Shown here piece by piece: positions 1-9,269 of a DNA stretch of 64,000 bases. Positions within the stretch are counted from its first letter, which is position 1, and every line of letters starts with the position of its first letter. A program made the translations under genes and the position numbers. The DNA comes from Nannobrachium achirus. Its lineage: Eukaryota; Chordata; Actinopteri; Myctophiformes; Myctophidae. The notes below the pieces were generated by a model. The model saw only the letters and a list, made by a program, of their open reading frames with translations, was not told the DNA's origin and made no database searches. The stretch is from the NCBI GenBank assembly GCA_963921795.1, contig OY997653.1:5077104-5141103 (forward strand), written 5' to 3'.

Positions 1-285
1 CGATTCTATAAGTGTCTTCTGAATCCTTCTAAGGTTTTTTGAAATGGTTATGTTTCTATGTCGGTGGTGCTCAAACTTTTTCATGTGAAGGACCCCCAAA
101 ATGATATGTATTTGGTCCTGGACCCCCATCTCAAAATATTGTATCAGGGACCCCCCAGAAGCAAATATTTGAGTTACAAATCTTCATGATTTTTCAAAAA
201 TAGCAGATCTAGATGGAGCTTGTATATCTGCTATTTTTCAATGGTTAAAGCATTCAATAATTCTAGGCCTAAATAGTTTAATCTC
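1..285 (+). repeat. Composite non-autonomous DNA transposon repeat, copy 1 (GGACCCCC family)
   Basis: It begins inside a unit shared with 1790-2355 and 5730-6325: a CTATAAGTGTCTT stretch, then GTGCTCAAACTTTTTCATG and GGACCCCC, then AT-rich DNA with the hairpin module, then TTCTAGGCCTAAA. The 'gg...ctcaaa...ggaccccc' type of end resembles hAT non-autonomous elements, but no target duplication is visible because the left edge is cut by the window. No coding potential. Confidence 0.6.
201..233. repeat. Palindromic module copy 1
   Basis: TA-GCAGATCTAGA...TATATCTGC-TA hairpin flanked by AAAAA and TTTTT. It sits inside the GGACCCCC-family repeat. The inner CACAACGC part of the consensus is missing. 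Confidence 0.75.
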
Positions 286-690
286 TTGTCCCGTATATCC
301 TAGCCTCTCTCTGCTTTGGGAGTGCCAAGTGGCTGAAAGAGGTGGTCCCTCAGACAAGGTGCCCTTCAAGAATGCCAGCCTATTCAATCTCATGTCATCC
401 CTCTGTCAACTGAGTGTCCGTAAGGACTGCCAAGTGCCCCGCGAAGTGTCCTTAAGCCAAGACATCTTGAAAACGGACATTGTTTTTCTTTAACAACGGG
501 TCGGCCAGGTTCGGGTTCGGGCAGAATTTGAGAACTCTTAACGGGGAAAGACTCCTGCGTTATCGGCTGATACCGACAACAAGCCTCCTCCGAGCTACTT
601 ACTTACTTACTTACTTACATACTTACTTACTTACTTACTTACTTACTTAGGTCCCATTCAATTTGTTTGGAAAGAAAGTTATAATTTTGG
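286..690. other. Unassigned stretch with (ACTT)n microsatellite
   Basis: No gene seen. An ACTT tetranucleotide array lies at about 600-648. The rest shows no repeat ends or exon signals that I can support. Confidence 0.7.
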
Positions 691-697
691 CCCAAAG

Positions 698-1598
698 CAG
701 GGGTCTTCAACAGGGGGTCCGCGACCCCTAGGGGGTCCGCGGGGATACTACAGGGCGTCCCCGAAATTGTTGGGAAAAAAAAACATTGGAGAAAAAAAAA
801 AGTTTAAATATACATATTTTTTTTATTTAAAAAAAGAAAAAACAAATGTAATGTGTCTTTAAAAAAAACATGATTCTGTCTCTTTTGAATACTGTACAGG
901 ATTATTGTGCAATTGACAGATTGTTAGTGATAGATTGATAGTATTTATAAATGGCAGTGTACAGTATGGCTACTTGTACATGCACGTTTAAAATTAAAGC
1001 ATGACTATATTATTTTAATAGCATAGTATTGAAAGCACAATAACATGGTATCACGTAATATGTATACACATTAAACACAATTGTATACATTAATATACAA
1101 TATATGTTGTAGCCCCAGCCCCACCCTACAAGGTAGGGCAGGGTTTCCCAATTAGTTTTCCCCAAGGGCCGAATTATATCTAGGGTACCAAGCCAAGGGC
1201 CACAACATTGCAGGGGGCGACGGCGGCGTTCCTGCTACTCCAGCGACAGTTCAGATATCGTCGTTGTCGGGTGAAAATCTTGTATGTCCAAAACCGTTCG
1301 TTTTGAATTTATAATTTTTAAAATAATTTAAACTCTTGAAAACAGCCGATCTACAAGCCTCGCGGTGCGAGGCGTTGTGTGCTTGTAGATCTGCTGTTTT
1401 CACTACTTTTGTGCGACGGCCTTGTATGATTTGCGAAAGAACGTACAAATTTGGAGATACAAGATTTCCAGCCGACAACGACGATATACTAGTGTTGTTG
1501 CTGCTCTTATACCACCATTATTACTGGGGTTGGTGCGCGGGCCGCCTATTGGGGAACCAGTTTGGGGGTCCCTGGCCTGAAAACATTGAAGACCCCTG
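698..1598 (+). mobile_element. Non-autonomous hAT element (CAGGGGTCTTCAAC ends)
   Basis: The ends are inverted: CAGGGGTCTTCAACAGGGGG on the left and ATTGAAGACCCCTG on the right. Flanking 8-mers are similar (gcccaaag and gcctatag, 6 of 8), as expected for an aged hAT target duplication. No transposase frame. A second pair of hAT-like ends (CAGGGTTTCCCAATTAG near 1137, ATTGGGGAACC near 1550) suggests a nested hAT inside it. It carries a palindromic module at 1345-1394. Confidence 0.75.
1345..1394. repeat. Palindromic module copy 2
   Basis: GCCGATCTACAAGC...GCTTGTAGATCTGC hairpin inside the 698-1598 hAT. Outer flanks GAAAACA and TGTTTTC extend the palindrome, with CA/TG in place of TA/TA. Confidence 0.8.
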
Positions 1599-1789
1599 GC
1601 CTATAGTAATCAACCTTCTCTCTCTCTCTCTCTGACTGCCCTAGCTCCCCACTGACTGTCCTGTGGAGTCTCCCATGGAGAAGGAAACCAACGGAGTCAA
1701 GCTCCAACATTCCTTCAGCTTCTCCCGCGAGACGTCTCTGTGAGCCCAGAGCACGTCGTGTCTCCGGACCGCAGGGAAAACGCCTCTCT
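1599..1789. other. Unassigned stretch with short (TC)n run
   Basis: A CT-repeat run near 1617-1634, then ordinary sequence. I see no gene. Confidence 0.6.
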
Positions 1790-1856
1790 TTAACCCATTC
1801 AGAACGGGTACACATTATTGTGTATCATTATTTTATGCTTTAACTATTGAAAAATA

Positions 1857-1888
1857 GCAAGTGCCGCGCTGTGAGCTTGTATATCTGC
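1857..1888. repeat. Palindromic module copy 3 (right half complete)
   Basis: The right arm GTGAGCTTGTATATCTGC is complete and the left arm is reduced to GCAAGTGCCGC. Flanks are GAAAAATA and TATTTTTT. Confidence 0.7.
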
Positions 1889-2252
1889 TATTTTTTTAAA
1901 TCGTGAAAATTAGAATTTTGACCCGATTCTATAAGTGTCTTTTGAATCCTTCTAAGGTTTTTTGAAAAACCTATATGTTTCTATGTCAGCAATCTGGCCA
2001 GCCATCGTCAAAGAAAAGGTCCTTTTCAGCTCAGTTGGTCTGTTCTTGAGAGACTGCTATGTCAGTGGTTCTCAAACCTTTTCATGTGAAGGACCCCCAA
2101 ACTGATATTTATTTTGGCCACGGACCTGCATCTCAAAATATTTAGTTCCAGGGACCACCCAGAAGCAAAATTTGAGTTACAAACTTTCGCTTTGAAATAC
2201 ATACCGGTATATTCAAAGATTTGCACACATTTTCACGACTTTAAAAAAAATA

Positions 2253-2311
2253 GGAGATCTACAAGCTCGCAGCATGTCACTCTGTGCCGCGCTGTGAGCT
2301 TGTATATCTGC
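2253..2311. repeat. Palindromic module copy 4
   Basis: GAGATCTACAAGCTCGCAGC...GCTGTGAGCTTGTATATCTGC inside the GGACCCCC-family repeat. The inner arms are of the CACAGCGC subtype rather than CACAACGC. Confidence 0.8.
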
Positions 2312-2447
2312 TATTTTTCACTGGTTAAAGCATTCAATAATTCTAGGCCTAAATGCACAAAGGATGTCATCAGGAACGTGCAGAGAATGTTAGAGAGGCA
2401 GGGGCTGACATTTCTAAAAGGGCCTTTTGGTGGAAATATCGAAAATA

Positions 2448-2482
2448 GCAGACCTCTAAGTACACAACGCTTGGAGGTATGC
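2448..2482. repeat. Palindromic module copy 5 (divergent subtype)
   Basis: GCAGACCTCTAAG...CTTGGAGGTATGC between GAAAATA and TATTTTC. Same outer arms and TA placement as the others but a diverged core. The CTTGGAGGTCTGC core recurs at 15661-15673. Confidence 0.65.
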
Positions 2483-2523
2483 TATTTTCCGTGCTTGATA
2501 CCACACTGAACTAAGCATCATTT

Positions 2524-3010
2524 TGTGAATACTGGAGATACTGGAGTACGGCATGGATTTCTACAACAGAGAGGGCGATTCTTTCAACATAAGACGCTGC
2601 ATTCAAGTTCAGGAGAGTTTGGACAAGACAGTCCTCTTGAACGCTGCCTTCAGGTATGGCATGGAAAGAGGGGCATTTGCATTCCTTTTACCACAGTAAA
2701 AACTGCATTTATGGTCTGGAGAAGGAACTTTTTACAGACGGATAAAAGCGCAGGGGCTCAAGCCCCCTTTGATGTCTACAAAATCATCTCCAATCTCCAT
2801 AACAATTTGAAAGGCAAAACAGGGAAAGAAAGCTGTGGGAAAAAAATGCCTGGATGTCAACGTGACGTCGGATCACAGGAGAAACAGAACAGATGTCGCT
2901 TTCCTGCTGACCTGGGACGCATGTATCCCAGTATAAACAAACATGTATACTGTGCGAAAAGCTTGATTTTCACGATGTCAAGCAACCGCGGGGTATAATT
3001 CTGATATGTG
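2524..3010 (+). pseudogene. Coding-looking relic, family not recognised
   Basis: Two stretches read like protein-coding DNA. The first, from the ATG at about 2552, gives a frame starting MDFYNREGDSFNIRRC and ending GAFAFLLPQ. The second, about 2840-2935, gives LDVNVTSDHRRNRTDVAFLL in another frame. Frame changes between blocks and the lack of splice sites at every junction suggest a decayed gene or processed copy; a 26-base poly(A) run follows at 3035. I do not recognise the protein. It could be a retrocopy ending in the poly(A), or part of a transposon. Confidence 0.25.
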
Positions 3011-3339
3011 GAAACTCTTAACCCGAGCCCACGCAAAAAAAAAAAAAAAAAAAAAAAAAACACAAAACACAAGCACACCAGAAGTATTTCACAGTCACAA
3101 TACGTGGGGTGGATTCTCTAACCCGGGTGGAGCGGGTCCCCCGACGACAAGGCACACCGGGAGTCTTATGTCCCAGCTTTCATCCCACATTCTGTGGCTG
3201 AACCCCAGCGCCCCCTGTGGTATATGGGGTTCAGCGCACGGCCCTTTTAACCGCATGTTCCCCAACACCCGCTGTGGAGATGGAAGAGGATTCTGCTCGA
3301 AACGAACACGGCTTTGGCTGCTGTGATGTCGTACTATTA
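3011..3339. other. Poly(A) run and unassigned GC-richer stretch
   Basis: A-run at about 3035-3060, then about 270 bp of GC-richer sequence in which I see no supported gene or repeat end. Confidence 0.5.
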
Positions 3340-3737
3340 GAGCATCGCAGCGGAAGTGGTTTACTGGTTCCACTAAAAAAATCTCCCATTCATTTTACCC
3401 ATAGACTTTTACAAAAATATTTATAACAGTTATGTTAAGCCTAGAACCAAGCCATCCAGGATTGCAGTGAATCATGACCATAAAACCTTTGATCCTATGT
3501 GAAAACATATTTTAATATTAAAGTATTTGATATAATAAATACCCTTTGTTTAGCAATTTTCAAAATGTTCTTTTCATAGAAACAAAGGTTTCATGGTCAT
3601 GATTCATTCACTGCCATCCTGGATGGCTTGGTTCTAGGCTTAACATAATTGTTATAAATATTTTCGTGAAAGTCTTTGAGGAGAATGAACGGGATATTAT
3701 TTAGTGGGACCAGTACACCACACCCACTGCGATGCTC
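3340..3737. mobile_element. Foldback MITE, long inverted arms, TA target
   Basis: Left end GAGCATCGCAGCGGAAGTGG and right end CCACTGCGATGCTC are inverted copies, with TA directly outside each end. The arms run about 140 bp each, including AAGCCTAGAACCAAGCCATC and its complement. There is no reading frame of note. TA flanks and long arms fit a Tc1/mariner-type non-autonomous element. Confidence 0.8.
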
Positions 3738-3901
3738 TATAGGGGCGTTTGGTTTGTCTGCAAAGTACAGAAGCACAGTGAAACACATACGAGAGAGAGT
3801 TAAAGGGCTCCGCTGCACTCGTTTTCCGTCTCTGTCGGGTGGATACCATTATGTCCAAGACTGTACCTTTTCAGGATTCAAATTCACACGCATCAAGAGT
3901 A

Positions 3902-3953
3902 GCAGATTGACAAGCTTGACACGCGTGGCAAAGTTTCAAGCGTGTGGATCTGC
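3902..3953. repeat. Palindromic module copy 6 (degenerate)
   Basis: GCAGATTGACAAGCTTGACACG...CGTGTGGATCTGC; the outer arms (GCATCAAGAGTA and TGATGC) extend the palindrome only in part. A diverged member. Confidence 0.5.
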
Positions 3954-3971
3954 TGATGCTTTCATTTAGGG

Positions 3972-4412
3972 CAAGGGTCTTCAACAGGGGGTCCGGGACC
4001 CCTAGGGGTCCTCAAGAGTTACTACAGGGGGGGCCTCCAAATCTTTGTGTGATAGAAACCTTTTTGTCCATATTCTGAGAACTTTAGCCAAAGATAGCAG
4101 ATCTACAAGCTCACAACACCTCGCGTTGCGAGGCGTTGTGAGCTTGTAGATCGGCTATTTTCGGCAAAGAGTTTTGGCGTAGAGGGGAACAAGAGCAGAC
4201 TAAGTACAGAGTGAAAGGTCATGTTTATTAAGTATTGACGGTTCAAGTGGTTAAATATCTGAAAACACATATTGACACGAATCCAAAATACACTGATGAT
4301 TGCCCTGTCAAACGATTAAACTATCTGGAATCTATGAAAAGGTTGTGGGGGTCCCTGCTTCATCTCTCCCTCAACTAAGGGGTCCTTGGCCTGAAAACGT
4401 TGAAGACCCCTG
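3972..4412 (+). mobile_element. Non-autonomous hAT element, same family as 698-1598
   Basis: Starts CAAGGGTCTTCAACAGGGGG and ends CGTTGAAGACCCCTG. Internal order matches the other copies: GGACCCCTAGGGGTCC, then ACTTTAGCC, the hairpin module, then CGGCAAAGAG. No transposase. Confidence 0.75.
4097..4155. repeat. Palindromic module copy 7
   Basis: GCAGATCTACAAGCTCACAA...GCGTTGTGAGCTTGTAGATC inside the hAT. Outer flanks TTTAGCCAAAGATA and TATTTTCGGCAAAG are near-complementary. Confidence 0.85.
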
Positions 4413-5012
4413 ACGTATAGGGCATTCATTTACAAGAAAGAAGTTTGAATATGGAGATTAGAGGTTTCTGCCCGACAGCGACAGTGTATTATCACAATGA
4501 TACTTTGGTAGAGGTGTGGGTTGGAGGTGTTGGTTGCCATGAACCAATATCGGTGAGATATCTTCAACAGTTGCTCCTTTGATCAGGAGTCGATCATTCA
4601 AATATTCTCATTGACTTTAGACGTGCACAATGAAACAAGAGTCTCCAAGTCAACCTTTTATGGTACAGCATTGAACGCATACAAAGCACATTTTGCCCAT
4701 TTCAAAACATGGCTCTCTTTTGATTTAATCAATTTCTTTCCGTTAAATAAATATATCAACTTCCTGTTCGTCTTTTTACGATTTGAAGATCTGAATCTGG
4801 ATTCTGGATCCACGCATCCATTCCGGATCTTCTTCCTAATTCAAATGTTAAAACTCAAAACCTCTACCAAAACCTCATTGTACTTTTAATGGCTTAGTAA
4901 ACATGTTATAAGTTGTGTAAATTCAACAACACGTTTTTACATTGCCATTTATGTCATACACTTACTTAACCAACATTCATTATTTGACTGTAGATGAGCC
5001 AGCAGCGATGTT
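4413..5012. other. No recognised feature
   Basis: AT-rich DNA with a 92-codon open frame (4611-4889) that shows no family resemblance, splice context or low-divergence copy in the window. I do not call it a gene. Confidence 0.6.
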
Positions 5013-5278
5013 TTAAAGGATTAGTTCACCACCAAAATGACAAGTTTCTATTGATTACTCATGCCATGGAGACTTGAGTTCAATATTTTTTGTATTTATT
5101 TGTTGCATTCCTAAGACATAAAATTTTATTATAGTACATTTACCCCCATTGATTTTCGATGGGGACCCGAATGTTTTTGTCTGAGGAATGTGACAAAAAA
5201 AATGTATTGAACTCAAGTCTCCATGGTGTGAGTAATTAATAGAATCAAAGTCATTTTGGGGTTGAACTACTCCTTTAA
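5013..5278. mobile_element. TTAA-flanked MITE
   Basis: TTAA at both edges with inverted ends TTAAAGGATTAGTTCACC and GAACTACTCCTTTAA; inner inverted arms share ATGGAGACTTGAGTTCAAT. The TTAA target fits piggyBac or Kolobok superfamilies. Related ends occur at 12182-12848 and 16765-16975. Confidence 0.8.
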
Positions 5279-5729
5279 TAGTGCAAGGCTCCTCCTGCAA
5301 TGGGCCATACTTTACCTGAGGTTACTTGAATTCTTTGTAGCTCTGCAGCAGCCTAGAGTAGTAATATAGTGGCTAAATATTGCATTATTAGCCATTTTCT
5401 TTAACTCTCTCAAACTCAACCCCTTCCTCACACCGTTTGTGACATATTAGTATCCTGACTATCTTTCTTTTTTATATAAGTTATACCCTTTTATAGTTTT
5501 AACTCCCTGAGCAGCCTGCCACTTGCACTTCGTAGATGAATCTTGTGCACACATACAGTATTTATTTCCTTTCATGTACTGTAGTTAATTTATGTGGACT
5601 GGTTAAATAGTTACATTATGTACTCTTTGGAATTCATGTAAACCAAATGCATCTTTGACCTCTTCTGGAAGTGATTTTGATTTGTACGTTCTGATCACCC
5701 AGCCCAGGACTACAGTAATGTTCTGTATA
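5279..5729. other. No recognised feature
   Basis: Ordinary AT-rich sequence. No gene, inverted ends or tandem repeat that I can support. Confidence 0.55.
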
Positions 5730-5849
5730 GCACTGGTACTCAAACCTTTTTTTGATTTTATTTCAAGGACCCCCATAACTCCAAGAGTTTCAGAACGGGT
5801 ACACATTATTGTGTATAATTATTTTATGCTTTAACTATTGAAAACAATT

Positions 5850-5868
5850 GCAAAACTTGTAGATCTGC
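5850..5868. repeat. Palindromic module copy 8 (right half only)
   Basis: CTTGTAGATCTGC followed by TATTTTTTG; the left arm is eroded to ATTGCAAAA. Confidence 0.55.
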
Positions 5869-6234
5869 TATTTTTTGAAAAATCGTGAAAATTAGAATTT
5901 TGACCCGATGCTATAAGTGTCTTTTGAATCCTTCTAAGGTTTTTTGAAAAACCTATGTTTCTATGTCAGCAATCTGGCCAGCCATCATCAATGAAATGGT
6001 CCTTTTCACTTAACTGGAGCTCAGTTAGTCTGCTCTTGAGAAACTACTATGTCAGTGGTTCTCAAACTTTTTCATGTGAAGGACCCCCAAAATTATATGT
6101 ATTTGGCCATCTCAAAATATTTAGTTCCAAGGACCACCCAGGCCAGAAGCAAAATTTAAGTTTCAAACGTTCGCTTTGAAAATACATATATTCAAAGATT
6201 TGCACACATTTTCACGTCTTTTTAAAAAAAAATA

Positions 6235-6278
6235 GCAGATCTACAAGCTCGCAGCGCGCTGTGAGCTTGTATATCTGC
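6235..6278. repeat. Palindromic module copy 9
   Basis: GCAGATCTACAAGCTCGCAG...GCTGTGAGCTTGTATATCTGC with A- and T-rich flanks around TA; CACAGCGC subtype. Confidence 0.8.
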
Positions 6279-6325
6279 TATTTTCAATAGTTAAAGTATT
6301 CAATGATTCTAGGCCTAAATGGGTT

Positions 6326-6550
6326 AACAATGGAACCAAATGGACCTGTGCGATGCGATGATGAGAGAGTGCGGTCTAAACACCAACCCAGGACTCCTGA
6401 ATGGTTGCCCTCCACACTCTCCTATCTAGCATCAGGGTTTGAGCTCTGCAGTGTTGTTAGCTGAGCTGTCACACTGCAGTGCATCTACGTAGGTGGTTCC
6501 GCTTCTTGCCTTTCCTGGCTTTGCCCTGGGTTGGCTCCCAGTCCCACAGT
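6326..6550. other. Unassigned
   Basis: Sequence left of the hAT at 6551. The same unassigned sequence resumes after 7230, so 6326-6550 and 7231-7500 were contiguous before that insertion. Confidence 0.5.
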
Positions 6551-6689
6551 TAGGGCTGTCACAATTATTACATTATCGTCTGATCGCAATTATTTGACAT
6601 AATCGTGATTATTTTTCATAATTGTCATAATCGTTTCCATGTTAAAAAATTGTCATATATTTTTGAAAAAGTCAAAAATAGTGGAAATA

Positions 6690-6726
6690 GCAGATCTACA
6701 AGCTCACTGTGAGCTTGTAGATCGGC
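6690..6726. repeat. Palindromic module copy 10 (cleanest insertion context)
   Basis: A 37-bp core: GCAGATCTACAAGCTCA then CTGTGAGCTTGTAGATCGGC. Flanks AGTGGAAATA and TATTTCCACT are perfect complements. Removing the core plus one TA leaves AGTGGAAATATTTCCACT, an 18-bp perfect palindrome with TA at its centre. Confidence 0.9.
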
Positions 6727-6770
6727 TATTTCCACTATCAATGTTCATTTTTTTTATTTTTTATTTTTTT

Positions 6771-7018
6771 CAATATTGAACTATGTCATTAATATAACTT
6801 TTAATATAAACTTCCCCCCCTTCTGTGTTGCCTAGAACTGGGAGATTGATTTTGGGGTTTGTATTGTAAAGTACAACGGTGTGATGTCATCAAGTTGTAC
6901 TTTACAATACAAACCCCAAAATCAATCCTCCAGTTCTAGGCAACACAGAAGGGGGGGAACTTTTTTTCTATTTCCACACAACTCCTCTAAGGTATATTAA
7001 TGACATAGTTCAATATTG
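6771..7018. mobile_element. Palindromic MITE, about 248 bp
   Basis: Nearly full-length palindrome. Outer arms contain AACTATGTCATTAATATA and its complement; inner arms contain TTGTATTGTAAAGTACAA and TTGTACTTTACAATACAA around a short spacer. Outer flank CAATATTG is itself a palindrome with TA at its centre. Confidence 0.8.
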
Positions 7019-7230
7019 AAAATGGGTGGTCTTCCCCTTTAAGTATAAAGTTGTCAAATATGTCAGTAATTTATTCTATATTTAGGTTATGTGTCATACT
7101 ACCATGTGCAACGTCAAAGCCTACAAGCCAAAGAGAAATGTAATTGTCAACGACAGAAACACAATGTTAATCGCAATTATTTGAGTGACAATTAATCGTC
7201 AAGTAAAATGTCATAATCGTGACAGCCCTA

Positions 7231-8180
7231 CCCACAGTGTCTGTGTGCTTGCCTCTAGTTCCGGGTGCCGACACAGTGGCTCTGCCAGCCTCATCCTTCT
7301 CTCTCTGACTGTCTGTGACCCGTAAGGGTCCATTTGGTTCCATTTATACACTCTCAGAGTTACAGCCCTGTAAGGGTTCATTTGGAAGGTCAAGGAACCC
7401 AGGGACCCCCCTACTGCAGTATGGAGTGAACCTGGTCATAACCACATCACCACATGAGCCCTATAGTGTCCCTATTCTGGGCCAGCATTTGGTGAAAATA
7501 GCAGAGATTGTGAGCTTGTAGATCTGCTATTTTCGGTGAAGAGATTTGGTGTAGAAAAGGACCAGACCAAGTAGAGCCCTTAGTTATGCTAATATATTTA
7601 TACTGTATCTGTATAAGTGGTTAAACATACAATATACAAACAGTCAACATGTTTGTATCTTAATGCGATGCTGCATCAAGTTATCATTATGGGAAGATCG
7701 GTTAAAAAATGATTCTTTAAATCATATAGCCGATTGACTGCGCTTATACTGTATACACACTTCATTGTTCCATCCTCCATCTATCCAGCTATTAACCCTG
7801 TTCACACCGTGGCCATTCTTCTAGGGGGGCGGGGTTTCATGTATGTTGTTTATTTATATAATGTAACAATATTATGCTGTCTCAACTAGTTTAGAAGTAA
7901 TAGGTTAAATAAAACATGTCTTATTAATTAATTCCACTTGGCGGCGCTAAAGTGCAGAGGGAAAAAAAACAGACTTCTCCTGTGGTTACCATCTGTATCT
8001 GGCATTAAAAAATAAAGCAAACTAATACAGTATTCACACTAAAGACTAGTGAGTGCATTGACTGAGAGGATGTCCATTGACTTTCTAAACAGGGTGTAGC
8101 TCGTCAGGGGCGTCACAAGGGGGGATGTGGGACTGAGTTACTAGGGCCCAAGGTGGAGGGGCCTTCATTATGTTATAAAA
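7231..8180. other. Mostly unassigned; carries module copy 11
   Basis: Continuation of the sequence interrupted at 6551. A module lies at 7501-7527 in TTTGGTGAAAATA...TATTTTCGGTG context. The remainder holds no gene or element end that I recognise. Confidence 0.5.
7501..7527. repeat. Palindromic module copy 11 (27 bp, left arm short)
   Basis: GCAGAGATTG then TGAGCTTGTAGATCTGC between GAAAATA and TATTTTC. Outer flanks are TTTGGT and CGGTGAAG. Confidence 0.75.
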
Positions 8181-8183
8181 ATA

Positions 8184-8226
8184 GCAGATACAAGCTCACA
8201 GCACAGCTGCAAGCTTGTAGATCTGC
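8184..8226. repeat. Palindromic module copy 12
   Basis: GCAGATACAAGCTCACAGC...GCAAGCTTGTAGATCTGC flanked by AAAAATA and TATTTTTG. Confidence 0.8.
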
Positions 8227-8497
8227 TATTTTTGAAAAGTCGTGAAAATGTGAGCACATCTTTTAATATAATGTATTTTTAAGCGAACATTTGTAACTCA
8301 ACATTTTGCTTCTGGGGGATCCCTGGAACAAAATATTTTGAGATGTGGGTCCGTGGCCAAATACACATCATTTTGGGGGTCCTTCACATGAAAAGGTTTG
8401 AGCACCATTGACATAGAAACATAGGTTTTTCAAAAAACTTTAGAAAGATTTGAAATATTCAAAGACTTGCACAAATTTTCACAATTTTTAAAAAATA

Positions 8498-8558
8498 GCT
8501 CCAAGCTCCAAGCTCACAGCGCGGCACTCGGTGCCGTGCTGTGAGCTTGTATATCTGC
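8498..8558. repeat. Palindromic module copy 13
   Basis: Eroded left outer arm (GCTCCAAGC), then AGCTCACAGCGCGGCAC and its complement to TATATCTGC; CACAGCGC subtype with a long inner stem. Confidence 0.75.
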
Positions 8559-8886
8559 TATTTTTCAATAGTTAAAGCACAAAATGTGAGTGGATCCTTG
8601 TACCCAGGGCCCAGAATTTGGTGCTACACCCTTGCAGCTCATGTGCATGTGATCAGCACTGCCAGTCTATCTTCATGGATTAAAGTTCTCAGGCTGATTT
8701 CATTTGGATTCTAGAGAAGTCAGCAGGTCTTCTATAGAAGCATTTTGCGCAGCAACAATAGTCTATTTTTTTTAAGAGCATTTGAAGTGGGCATTCAGAA
8801 TCATCTTCCATAAAATCCTAATGGTCTCTGATATTTCATTAAAAAATAAAAGGTTAAAGCCTCAGTGGAAACAATGTTCCTTAAAG

Positions 8887-9160
8887 CAGGGGTCTTCAAC
8901 AGGGGGTCCGGGACCCTTTAGGGGGTCCTCAGAGTTACTACAAATCTTTGTGTGATAGAAGCTTATTTATATAGATTATATATTCACCACTTGAACCGTA
9001 TGTGGGTCCATATTTTGAGAACTTTAGCCAAAAATAGCAGATCTACAAGCTTGTAGATCGGCTATTTTCGGCAAAGAGGTTTGGTGTAGAGGGGGAAAAA
9101 GCAGACTAAGTACAGAGTGAAATGTCAAGTAAAGTATTGACGGTTCAAGTGGTTAAATAT
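8887..9160 (+). mobile_element. hAT element of the 698-1598 family, right end lost
   Basis: Starts CAGGGGTCTTCAACAGGGGG, keeps the GGACCCTTTAGGGGGTCC stem, ACTTTAGCC, the module and CGGCAAAGAGG, then fades without a recognisable right end. Confidence 0.65.
9037..9062. repeat. Palindromic module copy 14 (26 bp, shortest complete copy)
   Basis: GCAGATCTACAAGC joined directly to TTGTAGATCGGC, with no CACAACGC inner part. A complete hairpin at half length, inside the same hAT position as copy 7. Confidence 0.8.
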
Positions 9161-9269
9161 CTGAAAACACAGAAATACACTGAATACCTTTCACACCGAT
9201 TCACCAATTCTGCACAATAGCACATTTTAATCCATGTATCTTAATCTATCTGATACTGAATCTAGACTA

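Larger units (their letters stand above)
1790..2355 (+). repeat. Composite GGACCCCC-family repeat, copy 2
   Basis: Direct copy of the unit at 1-285 and 5730-6325. It starts with GTACACATTATTGTGTAT, passes CTATAAGTGTCTTTTGAATC, then CAGTGGTTCTCAAACC and GGACCCCC, and ends TTCTAGGCCTAAATG. It holds two hairpin modules (1857-1888 and 2253-2311), one in each half of the composite, so the unit itself looks built from two related elements in opposite orientation. Confidence 0.65.
5730..6325 (+). repeat. Composite GGACCCCC-family repeat, copy 3
   Basis: Third direct copy of the unit, in the same order as 1790-2355. It contains a half module (5850-5868) and a full one (6235-6278). Three copies in 6 kb suggest local duplication or preferential insertion. 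Confidence 0.65.
6551..7230. mobile_element. hAT non-autonomous element with perfect 8-bp target duplication
   Basis: Inverted ends TAGGGCTGTCACAATTATTA and TCATAATCGTGACAGCCCTA, flanked on both sides by CCCACAGT (6543-6550 and 7231-7238). The 8-bp duplication and ends fit hAT. It contains two independent palindromes: the short module at 6690-6726 and a larger palindromic MITE at 6771-7018. No transposase frame. Confidence 0.9.
8181..8590 (-). repeat. GGACCCCC-family repeat, two reversed partial copies
   Basis: Reverse-orientation copies: GGGGGTCCTTCACATG then GGTTTGAGCACCATTGACAT. They hold modules at 8184-8226 and 8498-8558. Confidence 0.6.

Noticed and set aside
6690-6726. The palindromic module as a microRNA gene
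   Set aside because: The stem is too short and perfect, it recurs about 27 times in transposons, and no flanking precursor is conserved.
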